A DNA stretch of 64,000 nt, from positions 1,302,001 to 1,366,000 of the forward strand of contig OY761554.1 of the NCBI GenBank assembly GCA_963664655.2, written 5' to 3'. The DNA comes from Desulfospira sp963664655. Lineage in GTDB: Bacteria > Desulfobacterota > Desulfobacteria > Desulfobacterales > Desulfobacteraceae. Position 1 is the first letter of the stretch. Each line of letters begins with the position of its first letter. Of this stretch, positions 8,843 to 16,988 are shown one piece after another. The position numbers and the translations under genes were made by a program. Under the pieces are notes generated by a model that saw only the letters and a program-made list of their open reading frames with translations, had not been told where the DNA came from and did no database searches.

Positions 8843-11800
8843 ATGCGTCTTTACCGATTCAAGCGATCCAAGCCTGTTTTTATTCTGTTTGTGTGGTTAA
8901 TGGCCGTTTTTCGGCTTTGGCCGGTCCATCTTGCCCGGGCCGGCGAACTGGTCCGGGCGGGGGTTTACGACAATCCTCCCAAGGTGTTCCTCACCCGGAA
9001 CGGCACAGCGGCCGGCCTGTACCCGGACATTCTCAATGTCATGGCCCGTGAAAGGGGATGGACCCTTCAATTTGTCCCCGGCACCTGGCAGGAATGCCTG
9101 GATCGCCTGAAGTCAAAAGAAATTGATCTGTTGGTGGATATTGGAAAGACCAAAGAGCGCCAGGCCCTTTTTTCTTTTAGCAAAGAGGTGGTTATCACCA
9201 ACTGGGGGGCCGTTTACACGGGAAAAAATTCCTTTATTTTATCCTTTGAAGATCTAAAAGACCGGACCGTGGCCGTGGTCTCAGGCGATGTCTATAACAC
9301 AGGAGATCGCGGGATTCGCGGGCTCTTGGCCTCGCTGGATATCTTTTGCCGGTTTGTGGAGGTGGGCAGTTACGCCGATGCCATGATGCTGGTGGACAGC
9401 GCCCAGGTGGATGCCTGTGTGGTCAACCGTCTGTTCGGTATTTCAAATGAAGCCGAATACGATGTGACCACCGCCCCCTTGATTTTCAGTCCCATGGTGC
9501 TTCTCTTTGCCGCCCCAAAAGACGGGGAACACGCTCAACATCTGCTGGATCAGATTGACCGGAGCCTCAGGAAATATAAACAGGACCCGGACTCGGTTTA
9601 CCACAAGGCCATGGGCCATTATATGAACGGCGGAAGGACCCGGCTGGAGGTGCTCAAAGAAGAACCTCTCCCCTTTCTTGACCTGTCTTTTAAGGAGAAA
9701 CAGTGGATCCGGGACCACCCGGTGGTGAAATTCAGCACAGACCCTTATTTTTCACCCTTTGAATCCCTTTCCCAGGACGGCCGGTTCACCGGTATTGCCG
9801 CAGACTATCTGGAGCTGATCCATAAGAAAACCGGCCTGAACTTTCAAAGAATCGGTTTTAATACCTGGGGCCAGGCCGTTAAAGCTGTCCAGTCAAAACA
9901 GGTCGACATGCTGCCCTGCCTGGCCGACACCCCGGGCCGGCGGCCGTTTCTTTCCTTTACCGATCCGTATATCCAGTTTTCCCGGGTGATCATCACCACG
10001 TTGGATTCACCGCTCAGTGGAGAAACCGGGCTGTCCGGGCTGTCAGGGCTTAAGGTGGGGGTTCAGGCGGACAGGGCCCACACAGACGCAATCAAACAGG
10101 CGGCCGGAATCACGGTGGTTTCATATCCGACCTTTTTGGATGCCCTGGTTGCGGTGTCCAGTAAAAAGGTGGATGCGGCCGTTGGAAATCTGGCCGTGGC
10201 ATCCCATGCCATTAAAAAAATGTCTCTGGCCAACCTGAAGATTGCCGGCTATGCCGATCCTGCACCCCAGTCGCTGTCCATGGGGGTGCGAAAGGACTGG
10301 CCTGAACTGGCCGCCATCCTCAACCGGGCCCTTTCGTCGGTGACTTTCCGGGAAAAAGACCAGATTTTGTCCAAGTGGCTGCCCCTGCCCGTGGATTCCC
10401 AGAAACAGATTCACCTGACCGAAAAGGAGCGCGAGTGGCTGATCATGAATCCCCGGATCAGGGTGGCCTGGGACCGGCACTGGGCACCCCTTGAGTTTGT
10501 GGACAAGGATGGTGCGCCCCAGGGGGTTTCCATGGATTATTTAAACGCCATCGGAAAGATGCTGGGCCTGGAATTTGACATGGGGCGTGATCTGGGATGG
10601 CCGAAAATTGAATCAGATCTTGAAAAAAAAGAGCTGGACATGTGTACCTGTCTGGCGGTTACCCCGAAGCGGCTGTCTTTTCTTAAATTTACCAAACCTT
10701 ATCTGTCCCTGCCGGTGGTTATTTTTTCCGGAAAGGACATGCCCTATGTCCGGAGCCTGGCTGAGATTTCTAAGATGACCGTGGCCGTGGTCAAGGACTA
10801 TGCGGTTGATCAATGGGTGTCCCACGATTTTCCCGATCTTTCCCTGACCCGGGTGGATACGGTAAAAGACGGGTTTGCCCTTCTTAAGAAGAAAAAAGTG
10901 GACGCATTCTTGTGCAACGTCCTGCCGGGAAATTATTATTTGAGCCGGTTAAAAGATCACGATATAAAAATCGCCGGCACAACCCGGTACACCTATAAAT
11001 TGCGAATGGCGGTCAGAAAAGACTGGCCTGAGCTAGCCGGGATTCTAGAAAAAGCCCTGGACCGTCTGCCCGAGGCGGAAAAAAATTATTTTTACCGGAA
11101 ATGGGCCCTGATCAAATATGAAAAAGGGTTTGACTATGTGTTTTTTAAAAAAAGCATGGTGGTCGTCCTGGCGGTGATTCTGGTTATGCTTTTATGGAAC
11201 CGGCAGATGGTCTGGGAGGTTTCCCAGCGGCGCATCGCCCAGGCCACCCTGGCGATCCGGGAGGCCCAGCTCAAGCGGACAAACAAAGAACTCAAAAAAA
11301 TGGAAACTTTAAAAGACAATCTGGCCCATATGATGGTTCATGACATGCGGTTTCCGTTGTCGGTGATCACCGGGAATCTGGACCTTCTGGAATCGGGCCT
11401 GGACCAGGACCCCACCGTTCAAAAACACCTTAGGACCGCCCGGGAGGGAGCGGGCATGCTCAACCGGATGATGCGCTCTTTTCTGGATACCTTCAGGCTT
11501 GAGTCCAATGAAATGGTCCTTAACCCGGAAAAATGCGACCTTAAGGAGCTGGCTGAAAGTGTTTTGGCTGAAATGAAAGGCCTGGCGGAAATGAATGACC
11601 AGCAGTTGTCCTTATCCGGTAAATCCTGCATGGGAAATGTTGACCCCCGGCTGATCAGAAAAGTGCTGGTCAATCTGGTTGAAAACGGACTTAAAGCGTC
11701 GCCAAAGTCAGGATGGCTGGAGGTTTTTGTGGGGGACGTGGAATCCTGCATAATGGTTGAGGTTAAGGATTCAGGAAATGGCATCCCGGTTGAATTTCAG

Positions 11801-12034
11801 GATCAGATTTTTGATAAATTCAGCCGTCTTGAACAGGGACTTAAAGCCGCTGTGCCGTCCTATGGCCTGGGACTGACCTTTTGCAAGCTGGCGGTTGAGG
11901 CCCACAAAGGCACCATCGGGGTAAGAAACCAGGACTTTGGCGGGGCCGTGTTTTACTTTTCCCTTCCCGGGACAGGGGAGAATGGGGTAACAGGAGGCCG
12001 GAGGCCGGAGACCGGAGACCGTGAGCCAAACTGA
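8843..12034 (+). CDS. Histidine kinase with three periplasmic solute-binding sensor domains
   Basis: A 1063-residue BvgS/EvgS-like sensor. A signal anchor (about residues 10-30) is followed by three consecutive SBP_bac_3 (type-3 amino-acid-binding) modules at roughly 33-255, 290-525 and 535-775, a membrane helix near 785-803, a short coiled coil, the HisKA box MMVHDMRFPLSV with phospho-acceptor His833, and a HATPase domain with N-box LVNLVENGLKAS, G1 KDSGNGIP, F-box FDKFSRLEQG and G2 SYGLGLTFCKLA. It lacks the receiver and HPt domains of BvgS, so it must pass phosphate to a separate response regulator, none of which is adjacent. The protein ends in a tail (TGGRRPETGDREPN) encoded by a heptamer repeat. 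The ligands are unknown; the fold suggests amino-acid-like small molecules. Confidence 0.9.
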   Translation: MRLYRFKRSKPVFILFVWLMAVFRLWPVHLARAGELVRAGVYDNPPKVFLTRNGTAAGLYPDILNVMARERGWTLQFVPGTWQECLDRLKSKEIDLLVDIGKTKERQALFSFSKEVVITNWGAVYTGKNSFILSFEDLKDRTVAVVSGDVYNTGDRGIRGLLASLDIFCRFVEVGSYADAMMLVDSAQVDACVVNRLFGISNEAEYDVTTAPLIFSPMVLLFAAPKDGEHAQHLLDQIDRSLRKYKQDPDSVYHKAMGHYMNGGRTRLEVLKEEPLPFLDLSFKEKQWIRDHPVVKFSTDPYFSPFESLSQDGRFTGIAADYLELIHKKTGLNFQRIGFNTWGQAVKAVQSKQVDMLPCLADTPGRRPFLSFTDPYIQFSRVIITTLDSPLSGETGLSGLSGLKVGVQADRAHTDAIKQAAGITVVSYPTFLDALVAVSSKKVDAAVGNLAVASHAIKKMSLANLKIAGYADPAPQSLSMGVRKDWPELAAILNRALSSVTFREKDQILSKWLPLPVDSQKQIHLTEKEREWLIMNPRIRVAWDRHWAPLEFVDKDGAPQGVSMDYLNAIGKMLGLEFDMGRDLGWPKIESDLEKKELDMCTCLAVTPKRLSFLKFTKPYLSLPVVIFSGKDMPYVRSLAEISKMTVAVVKDYAVDQWVSHDFPDLSLTRVDTVKDGFALLKKKKVDAFLCNVLPGNYYLSRLKDHDIKIAGTTRYTYKLRMAVRKDWPELAGILEKALDRLPEAEKNYFYRKWALIKYEKGFDYVFFKKSMVVVLAVILVMLLWNRQMVWEVSQRRIAQATLAIREAQLKRTNKELKKMETLKDNLAHMMVHDMRFPLSVITGNLDLLESGLDQDPTVQKHLRTAREGAGMLNRMMRSFLDTFRLESNEMVLNPEKCDLKELAESVLAEMKGLAEMNDQQLSLSGKSCMGNVDPRLIRKVLVNLVENGLKASPKSGWLEVFVGDVESCIMVEVKDSGNGIPVEFQDQIFDKFSRLEQGLKAAVPSYGLGLTFCKLAVEAHKGTIGVRNQDFGGAVFYFSLPGTGENGVTGGRRPETGDREPN
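11993..12020 (+). repeat. Heptamer tandem repeat inside the kinase 3' end
   Basis: Four exact-register 7-mers, GGAGGCC twice then GGAGACC twice, code for the last residues of the sensor kinase. The same type of heptameric tract (different sequence) lies before dnaN. Confidence 0.7.
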
Positions 12035-12182
12035 AAATTTGAAGCAAACGGTCTTCAGCGCACTTCAGGGTTTAAAAAGCCGATTGACGGATGTTTTTTA
12101 CCAATGCATAATGGTCCTGGTCAGCAGCTATTGATTCGGAGAGGACATGGTTCTATCCTTAAACTGTTAGAGATGATTGAAA

Positions 12183-13118
12183 ATGGAAAGTCTGGTTATC
12201 AGGGTTGACCCCCGGCGGCGGCAGTGGTGGAAGCAGATCATTCAGTCTAAACTGCCGGAGCTGAAGGTGGTGCTGCTGGATGAGGATGACTATGATCCCC
12301 TGGATGTTCGCTATGCCATTGTCTGGAATCCGCCCATGGGGATGTTTGGCCGGTTCCCCAATCTAAAATGTGTGGCCTCGGTGGGGGCCGGGGTATCCCA
12401 TATTTTAAAAGACCCGGGGTATCCCGCACAGATTCCCATCATCCGATGTGTCAGTGAGGCCTTGCGAATGAGAATGGCCGAATATATTGTGCTGCATGTC
12501 CTCAGGTTTCATAAACGGCTGCCGGAAGTCCAGGCAGCCCATGCCAAAAAGCAGTGGCACCAGATCATATCCCCGCTGGCCAGTGACATCACCGTGGGCA
12601 TACTGGGAATGGGCAATCTGGGCGGGTATGCCGCCCGGCAGCTTCACACCATGGGATATACCGTGGCCGGGTGGTCCAGGCGAAAAAAGGATATCGGGAA
12701 TGTAAGGTGCTATGGCGGGGATGAACAATTGGATGATTTTCTGTCAACAGTTGATATCCTTATCTGTATGCTGCCCCACACCCGGGAAACCGAAAACATA
12801 TTATCCAAAGAAACCCTGTCAAAATTGCCCCGGGGCAGTTATTTGATTAATGCGGGGCGGGGGGAGTGTCTGGTCGATACCGATTTAATTGAGCTGTTGA
12901 ATGCCGGCCACCTCAATGGGGCTACCCTTGACGTTTTTCGCCGGGAACCGTTGCCGGCGGACCATCCGTTCTGGTCCCATGAAAGAATTCTGGTGACCGG
13001 CCATAGTGCCGGAATAATTGACCCGGCCATTGGCGGGGAGACCATTGCCGATAATATTAAAAAATTTATAAATGGAGAACCGGTTCCCGATATGGTGGAT
13101 ATTGGTAAAGGATACTAA
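12183..13118 (+). CDS. D-2-hydroxyacid dehydrogenase (glyoxylate/hydroxypyruvate reductase A type)
   Basis: A 311-residue NAD(P)-dependent dehydrogenase. The Rossmann motif ILGMGNLGGYAARQL lies near residue 143, followed by SRRKKD, where basic residues favour NADPH. The catalytic Arg is in INAGRGECLVD, the acidic partner in DVFRREPLP, and the catalytic His in ILVTGHSAG. The length and the N-terminal layout fit GhrA-like enzymes that reduce glyoxylate, hydroxypyruvate or other 2-oxoacids in the cytoplasm. I chose the ATG at 12183; a TTG at 12177 would add two residues and neither has a strong ribosome binding site. It stands alone between the sensor kinase and the acyl-CoA operon, with no clear functional link to either. 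Confidence 0.85.
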   Translation: MESLVIRVDPRRRQWWKQIIQSKLPELKVVLLDEDDYDPLDVRYAIVWNPPMGMFGRFPNLKCVASVGAGVSHILKDPGYPAQIPIIRCVSEALRMRMAEYIVLHVLRFHKRLPEVQAAHAKKQWHQIISPLASDITVGILGMGNLGGYAARQLHTMGYTVAGWSRRKKDIGNVRCYGGDEQLDDFLSTVDILICMLPHTRETENILSKETLSKLPRGSYLINAGRGECLVDTDLIELLNAGHLNGATLDVFRREPLPADHPFWSHERILVTGHSAGIIDPAIGGETIADNIKKFINGEPVPDMVDIGKGY

Positions 13119-13280
13119 TTACATGTAATCTGTGCGATTTTTGGTTCTGATATCGCCTTAAAATCCATATGATTTATCTTCTGCCCGTCCTTTTTTTTAA
13201 CCCCCGAATATAAAAAACTTATTAAAATTACTGGACATTGGTTTTTGTATCTGTTATGAAGTTCCGTTGATAGATATGAT

Positions 13281-13377
13281 TGCTAATATTTGGCAGAATT
13301 GGCAATCAGAATTGTCAACATTTGGCCGAATAGCAATCAGATATTGCTAATATTGGGCAGAATGACAATCAGAATTT
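13281..13377. repeat. Three imperfect ~30-34 bp direct repeats before the acyl-CoA operon
   Basis: Copies at about 13281-13314, 13315-13344 and 13345-13377 share a GCTAATATTTGGCAGAAT core followed by CAATCAGA. The middle copy is the most diverged. They fill the space directly upstream of the ADP-forming synthetase beta gene, where they could be binding sites of an activator or a cooperative repressor. They lack the GG-N10-GC spacing of a sigma54 promoter. Confidence 0.65.
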
Positions 13378-13408
13378 ACCGAATTTTTATAATACTAAAG
13401 AGGGAGTA

Positions 13409-14107
13409 ATGAAACCACAAGAAATTCTGGATCAAGCCAGGCAAGAAAAGCGTTCCGTCCTTACTGAGATTGAAGCCAAGCAGATTCTGATGCAGTCGGG
13501 TATCAATTGTACGGACACTCAGCTGGCCGAGACCAAAGAGGCCGCTGTAGAGTTGAGTGAAAAGTTTGGATATCCCGTCGTGTTGAAAGTATCTTCGGTT
13601 GATATCAGCCACAAGAGCGATGCCGGTGGCGTAAAAGTCAACCTGAAGACCAAAGCCGAGGTCGAGAATGCTTATGACGCCATCCTTGAGTCCTGCAAGG
13701 CTGCGGTCCCTGACGCCAACATTGAGGGCGTTTCGGTACAACCCATGGGAAAAGCCGGCACCGAAGTCATCATCGGTATGATCAAAGACGCCAGTTTCGG
13801 CCCGGTCATCATGTTCGGCCTGGGTGGTGTATTTGTCGAAGTATTAAAGGATGTTTCTTTCCGCGTTGTACCCATTGACAAGTCCGACGCTGAAGATATG
13901 GTCAACGAAATCAAGGGCAAGAAACTGCTGGAAGGCTACCGCGGCCAGGAACCGGCCGATGTGGCCACCCTTCAGCAGATGCTTATCAAACTTTCCGACC
14001 TTGTTAATGCGACACCGGAAATCCAGGAAATCGATATGAACCCGGTATTCGCTTACAAAGACGGGGCCGTTGTTGTGGACGCACGGATCATCATTTCAGT
14101 AGATTAG
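13409..14107 (+). CDS. ADP-forming acyl-CoA synthetase, beta subunit (ATP-grasp)
   Basis: A 232-residue ATP-grasp_5 protein (about the size of separate beta subunits of archaeal-type acetyl-CoA synthetase). Motifs include EAKQILMQSGINC, GYPVVLKVSSVDISHKSDAGGVK, the phosphate-binding EVIIGMIKDASFGPVIMFGLGG, and EIDMNPVFAY near the C-terminus, the Mg-binding region. With the alpha subunit it catalyses reversible acyl-CoA + ADP + Pi to acid + ATP + CoA, giving ATP during fermentation-like oxidation or activating acids. The start has AGAGGGAG upstream. The alpha gene follows 71 bp downstream. The acyl substrate is not evident; nearby hydratase and thiolase suggest a beta-oxidation-type chain. Confidence 0.9.
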   Translation: MKPQEILDQARQEKRSVLTEIEAKQILMQSGINCTDTQLAETKEAAVELSEKFGYPVVLKVSSVDISHKSDAGGVKVNLKTKAEVENAYDAILESCKAAVPDANIEGVSVQPMGKAGTEVIIGMIKDASFGPVIMFGLGGVFVEVLKDVSFRVVPIDKSDAEDMVNEIKGKKLLEGYRGQEPADVATLQQMLIKLSDLVNATPEIQEIDMNPVFAYKDGAVVVDARIIISVD

Positions 14108-14178
14108 CGTTGGCGGCAAGCCCATCTATATAAGGTTCATAATTGATACAAAAACGATAAAAGGAACGGTGAATAATC

Positions 14179-15570
14179 ATGGAATTGATGGATCGATTTT
14201 TTAAACCAAGATCTGTGGCAGTTATCGGGGCCAGCGGTACTGTCGGAAAACTTGGGTATGTAATCATGAAAAATATTGCCGATAGCGACTTTTCCGGAGA
14301 TGTTTATCCGGTAAACCCGAAATCGGATGAAATATTGGGATATAAAGTATATCGGAGCGTAACCGAAATCCCCGGCGAGGTTGACCTGGTGGTCACGGCG
14401 CTTCCGTCACCGAAAATTACCCTTGCCGCAGTAGAACAATGCGCTGAAAAAGGCGTTAAAGCCATCATCATTGAATCTGCCGGGTTTGGTGAGATCGGCG
14501 GAGAGGGCAAGGTCATTCAGGATCAGATCGTTGCTGTGGCCAAGAAAAATAATATCCGGGTCATCGGGCCCAACTGCTCCGGCATTGTATCCCGGAATAT
14601 CGTGACATCCATTTATCCGATCATCAAAAAGGTTCCCAACGGGAACGTTGTGCTGATCGGGCAGTCAGGCATCCTGGCTGCCGGCATGGCCGCAGACCTC
14701 GTCGGCAATGAAAGCCTGGATATTAATAAGGTCTGTTCCATTGGGAACAAATGCGATGTCAGCGAAAATGATCTGCTGGAATACTTTGGCAATGAAGACG
14801 ATGTTGACGTTATTTCCATGTATCTGGAAACCGTTTCCGACGGGGCCAACCTCACCCGGATCGCCAAGGAAGTCACCCTTAAAAAACCCATTGTTTTCCT
14901 GAGCGGGGGCCGGACAGAAGCCGGTGCCCAGGCGGCCATGAGCCATACCGGCTCTATCGCCAGCAATGCCAAGATCGTCGAAGCCGCTGCCAAACAGACC
15001 GGCATGATCATGGCCGATGATTTCATGGAACTTAAAGACTTTGCCAAAGTCTTTTCTACCCAGCCGCTGCCCAAGGGCAACCGCGTTGCCGTTGTTACCG
15101 TGGCAGGCTCCGTCGGCGTAAATGTGTCTGACCTTTGCGCAAGCCATGGCCTGGTGCTTCCCAAGCTGACGCCTGAAACCATCGCAGAAGTTGAAGACAA
15201 GTTTGACACCCCCGTTGGCAACCCGGTAGACCTGTACTTTTCCGTCACCAAGATCGGGTTTACCAAAACCCTGGAAATCACTTTCCCCGCCGCCATCAAA
15301 GACCCCAATATTGACGCCGTGATCCTGATGCTGGCCGGGTTTGATTATACCAAGGAAGCCATTGAGAAAAAGATTATCCAGAAAATCGTGGCAGAAATGG
15401 GAAAACCCGTGGTGATCTGCCTGGTGGTTGGATACAACGAGAACAAGAATGTTATTCTGAACGAACTCGGCAAAGACCTGCCGGTATTCCCGTCTTTGAT
15501 TTCCGGTGTAAAAGCATTAAGCAAGCTGTGTGAATACGGGATGTTCAGAGCCAAAAAAGAATCTGCCTAA
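14179..15570 (+). CDS. ADP-forming acyl-CoA synthetase, alpha subunit
   Basis: A 463-residue protein built from a CoA-binding Rossmann domain (VAVIGASGTVGKLGY at residues 14-28), a succinyl-CoA-ligase-like domain with GPNCSGIVS and IGQSGILAAG, and a second ligase domain. The phospho-accepting His lies in AAMSHTGSIASN, near residue 256. It forms the CoA-ligase half of the enzyme whose ATP-grasp half is the preceding gene. Good ribosome binding site AAGGA before the ATG. Separate alpha and beta genes are common in archaea and in syntrophic or sulfate-reducing bacteria, whereas many bacteria have them fused. Confidence 0.92.
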   Translation: MELMDRFFKPRSVAVIGASGTVGKLGYVIMKNIADSDFSGDVYPVNPKSDEILGYKVYRSVTEIPGEVDLVVTALPSPKITLAAVEQCAEKGVKAIIIESAGFGEIGGEGKVIQDQIVAVAKKNNIRVIGPNCSGIVSRNIVTSIYPIIKKVPNGNVVLIGQSGILAAGMAADLVGNESLDINKVCSIGNKCDVSENDLLEYFGNEDDVDVISMYLETVSDGANLTRIAKEVTLKKPIVFLSGGRTEAGAQAAMSHTGSIASNAKIVEAAAKQTGMIMADDFMELKDFAKVFSTQPLPKGNRVAVVTVAGSVGVNVSDLCASHGLVLPKLTPETIAEVEDKFDTPVGNPVDLYFSVTKIGFTKTLEITFPAAIKDPNIDAVILMLAGFDYTKEAIEKKIIQKIVAEMGKPVVICLVVGYNENKNVILNELGKDLPVFPSLISGVKALSKLCEYGMFRAKKESA

Positions 15571-15592
15571 TCCGAATAAGGGAGGGAATGTT

Positions 15593-16360
15593 ATGGATTA
15601 CGAAAATATGCTTTTGGAAAGAGAAGATCATATTGCCATACTCACCTTTAACCGTCCGGATGCAAGAAATGCCGTTAACAATCAGGTTAGGGCCGAATTT
15701 GCCGCAGCCATTGAAGAAATCGAGGCTGATGACGACATAAGGGTCATGATCCTTACCGGAAAGGGCAAAGCCTTTGCATCCGGTGTGGATATCAAGGAGT
15801 TCAATCAAACCAAGCCATACCATGCCCATACCTTAATCCGTTTAGGGGAACGGGTCGAAAAGCTGTCCAAACCGGTGATTGCCGCGGTCAATGGGTTTTG
15901 TCTGGGCGGGGGCAACGAGATTGCCTTGGGCTGCGACATCATCATTGCTTCGGAAAAGGCCAAGTTCGGACAGCCTGAGCTGAATATCGGTATTATCCCC
16001 GGGGGAGGCGCCACCCAGCGCCTGCCCCGGCTGATCGGTCCGTGCAAGGCCAAGGAACTGATCTTCACCAGTGACATCGTCACAGCCCAGGAGGCCCTGG
16101 CCATGGGAATGATCAATCAGGTGGTCCCCGATGAAGAGCTCCTGGACAAGGCCAGAGAGATGGCCAAAAAAATTGCCAAGAAAAGCCCTGCTTCCCTGAA
16201 ACTGGCCAAACAAGCCGTTAATTTTTCCATGCAGTCCAGCCTGGAGTGCGGCCTGAAATTTGAATATGAGCTTTACAGCCTTTCTTTGGGACTTGAAGAC
16301 AAGTTCGAGGGGGTTGCGGCCTTTGTTGAAAAAAGGGCCCCGAATTTTGTGGGCCGGTAA
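15593..16360 (+). CDS. Enoyl-CoA hydratase/isomerase family protein
   Basis: A 255-residue crotonase. Seen are the N-terminal REDHIAILTFNRPDARNAV, the CoA-binding GKGKAFASGVDIKEF, and the oxyanion-hole segment NGFCLGGGNEIALGCD. The second catalytic Glu expected in hydratases aligns with FGQPELNIGIIPGGGATQRLPR, where E in QPELNIG is present, so hydratase activity is plausible. The start is ATG at 15593 with AGGGAGGG upstream; the reading frame extends 5' into the previous gene but without a start signal. It is the third gene of the acyl-CoA operon. The enzyme hydrates trans-2-enoyl-CoA in beta-oxidation; chain or ring substrate unknown. Confidence 0.9.
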   Translation: MDYENMLLEREDHIAILTFNRPDARNAVNNQVRAEFAAAIEEIEADDDIRVMILTGKGKAFASGVDIKEFNQTKPYHAHTLIRLGERVEKLSKPVIAAVNGFCLGGGNEIALGCDIIIASEKAKFGQPELNIGIIPGGGATQRLPRLIGPCKAKELIFTSDIVTAQEALAMGMINQVVPDEELLDKAREMAKKIAKKSPASLKLAKQAVNFSMQSSLECGLKFEYELYSLSLGLEDKFEGVAAFVEKRAPNFVGR

Positions 16361-16399
16361 CGGCAGGGTTTAGTGGAACAATAGTTTAAGCGTGACTAA

Positions 16400-16494
16400 T
16401 ATAACGGCCACGGGCCGCCTTGGTTATCCAACCAAGCACCGCCCACAACAAATATTGAAAGTCTTCTCAGGACGTTAGTGAGACTTTCATATAA
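16400..16494 (+). repeat. Family A dispersed repeat, copy 1
   Basis: A 95-bp element bounded by TATAA on both sides. It contains a small CTTGG/CCAAG hairpin with loop TTATCCAA and a second hairpin with 8-bp arms GAAAGTCT/AGACTTTC. It sits between the hydratase and the DUF35 gene inside the acyl-CoA operon, so it is probably transcribed. Confidence 0.85.
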
Positions 16495-16517
16495 ATTCAC
16501 TAGGAGGAATGAAACGA

Positions 16518-16952
16518 ATGGAAAACACGTCAAATATGGTCGCCCGGATACCAGGTTTGGTTGACTGGTCCACCGATGAAGTCAGATTAATCGGCGCAAA
16601 ATGCAAATCATGCGGAACCTGCTTTTTTCCCAAGGGACATTACCAGCATGCCCCCGGGTGCGCAAGGGAAGGCAACGAAGACATCCTGTTCCCCAATAAA
16701 GGCAAACTGGCGAGCTATGTTATTCAGCATTATATGCCGCCACCACCGTTTAAAGTAGATAAGAAAATTGTTCCTTATGCAATTGGTCTGGTTGAATTTG
16801 AAGATGAAAAAATTCAAATTGCAGGCATCCTTAAGGGTGTTGACCTCAACAACATTGAACTTGGAACTGAAATGGAAACCACTACCCTCAAACTGTTTTC
16901 CAATGACGAAAAACAGGATGTTGTGACCTGGGCATTTCAGCCGGTAAAATAA
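16518..16952 (+). CDS. DUF35 Zn-ribbon/OB-fold protein (thiolase partner)
   Basis: A 144-residue protein whose first half has a rubredoxin-like zinc ribbon (CKSCGTCFFP, then CAREG further on) and whose second half (about residues 55-135) is an OB-fold, LASYVIQHYMPPPPFK to VDLNNIELGTEMET. DUF35 proteins form obligate complexes with SCP2-type thiolases and acyltransferases, for example BbsA with BbsB, where they help bind CoA. ATG at 16518 is preferred because AGGAGG lies 10 bp before it; the ATG at 16509 is too close to that site. The thiolase gene follows 36 bp downstream, supporting a complex. Confidence 0.88.
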   Translation: MENTSNMVARIPGLVDWSTDEVRLIGAKCKSCGTCFFPKGHYQHAPGCAREGNEDILFPNKGKLASYVIQHYMPPPPFKVDKKIVPYAIGLVEFEDEKIQIAGILKGVDLNNIELGTEMETTTLKLFSNDEKQDVVTWAFQPVK

Positions 16953-16988
16953 TTGAATAAACCAATTTCATAAGGAGACATATATAAA

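Noticed and set aside
13281..13377. Possible CRISPR array or sigma54 promoter
   Set aside because: The repeats are imperfect with no spacers, and the GG to GC distance is 10 rather than 12 positions, so neither fits.
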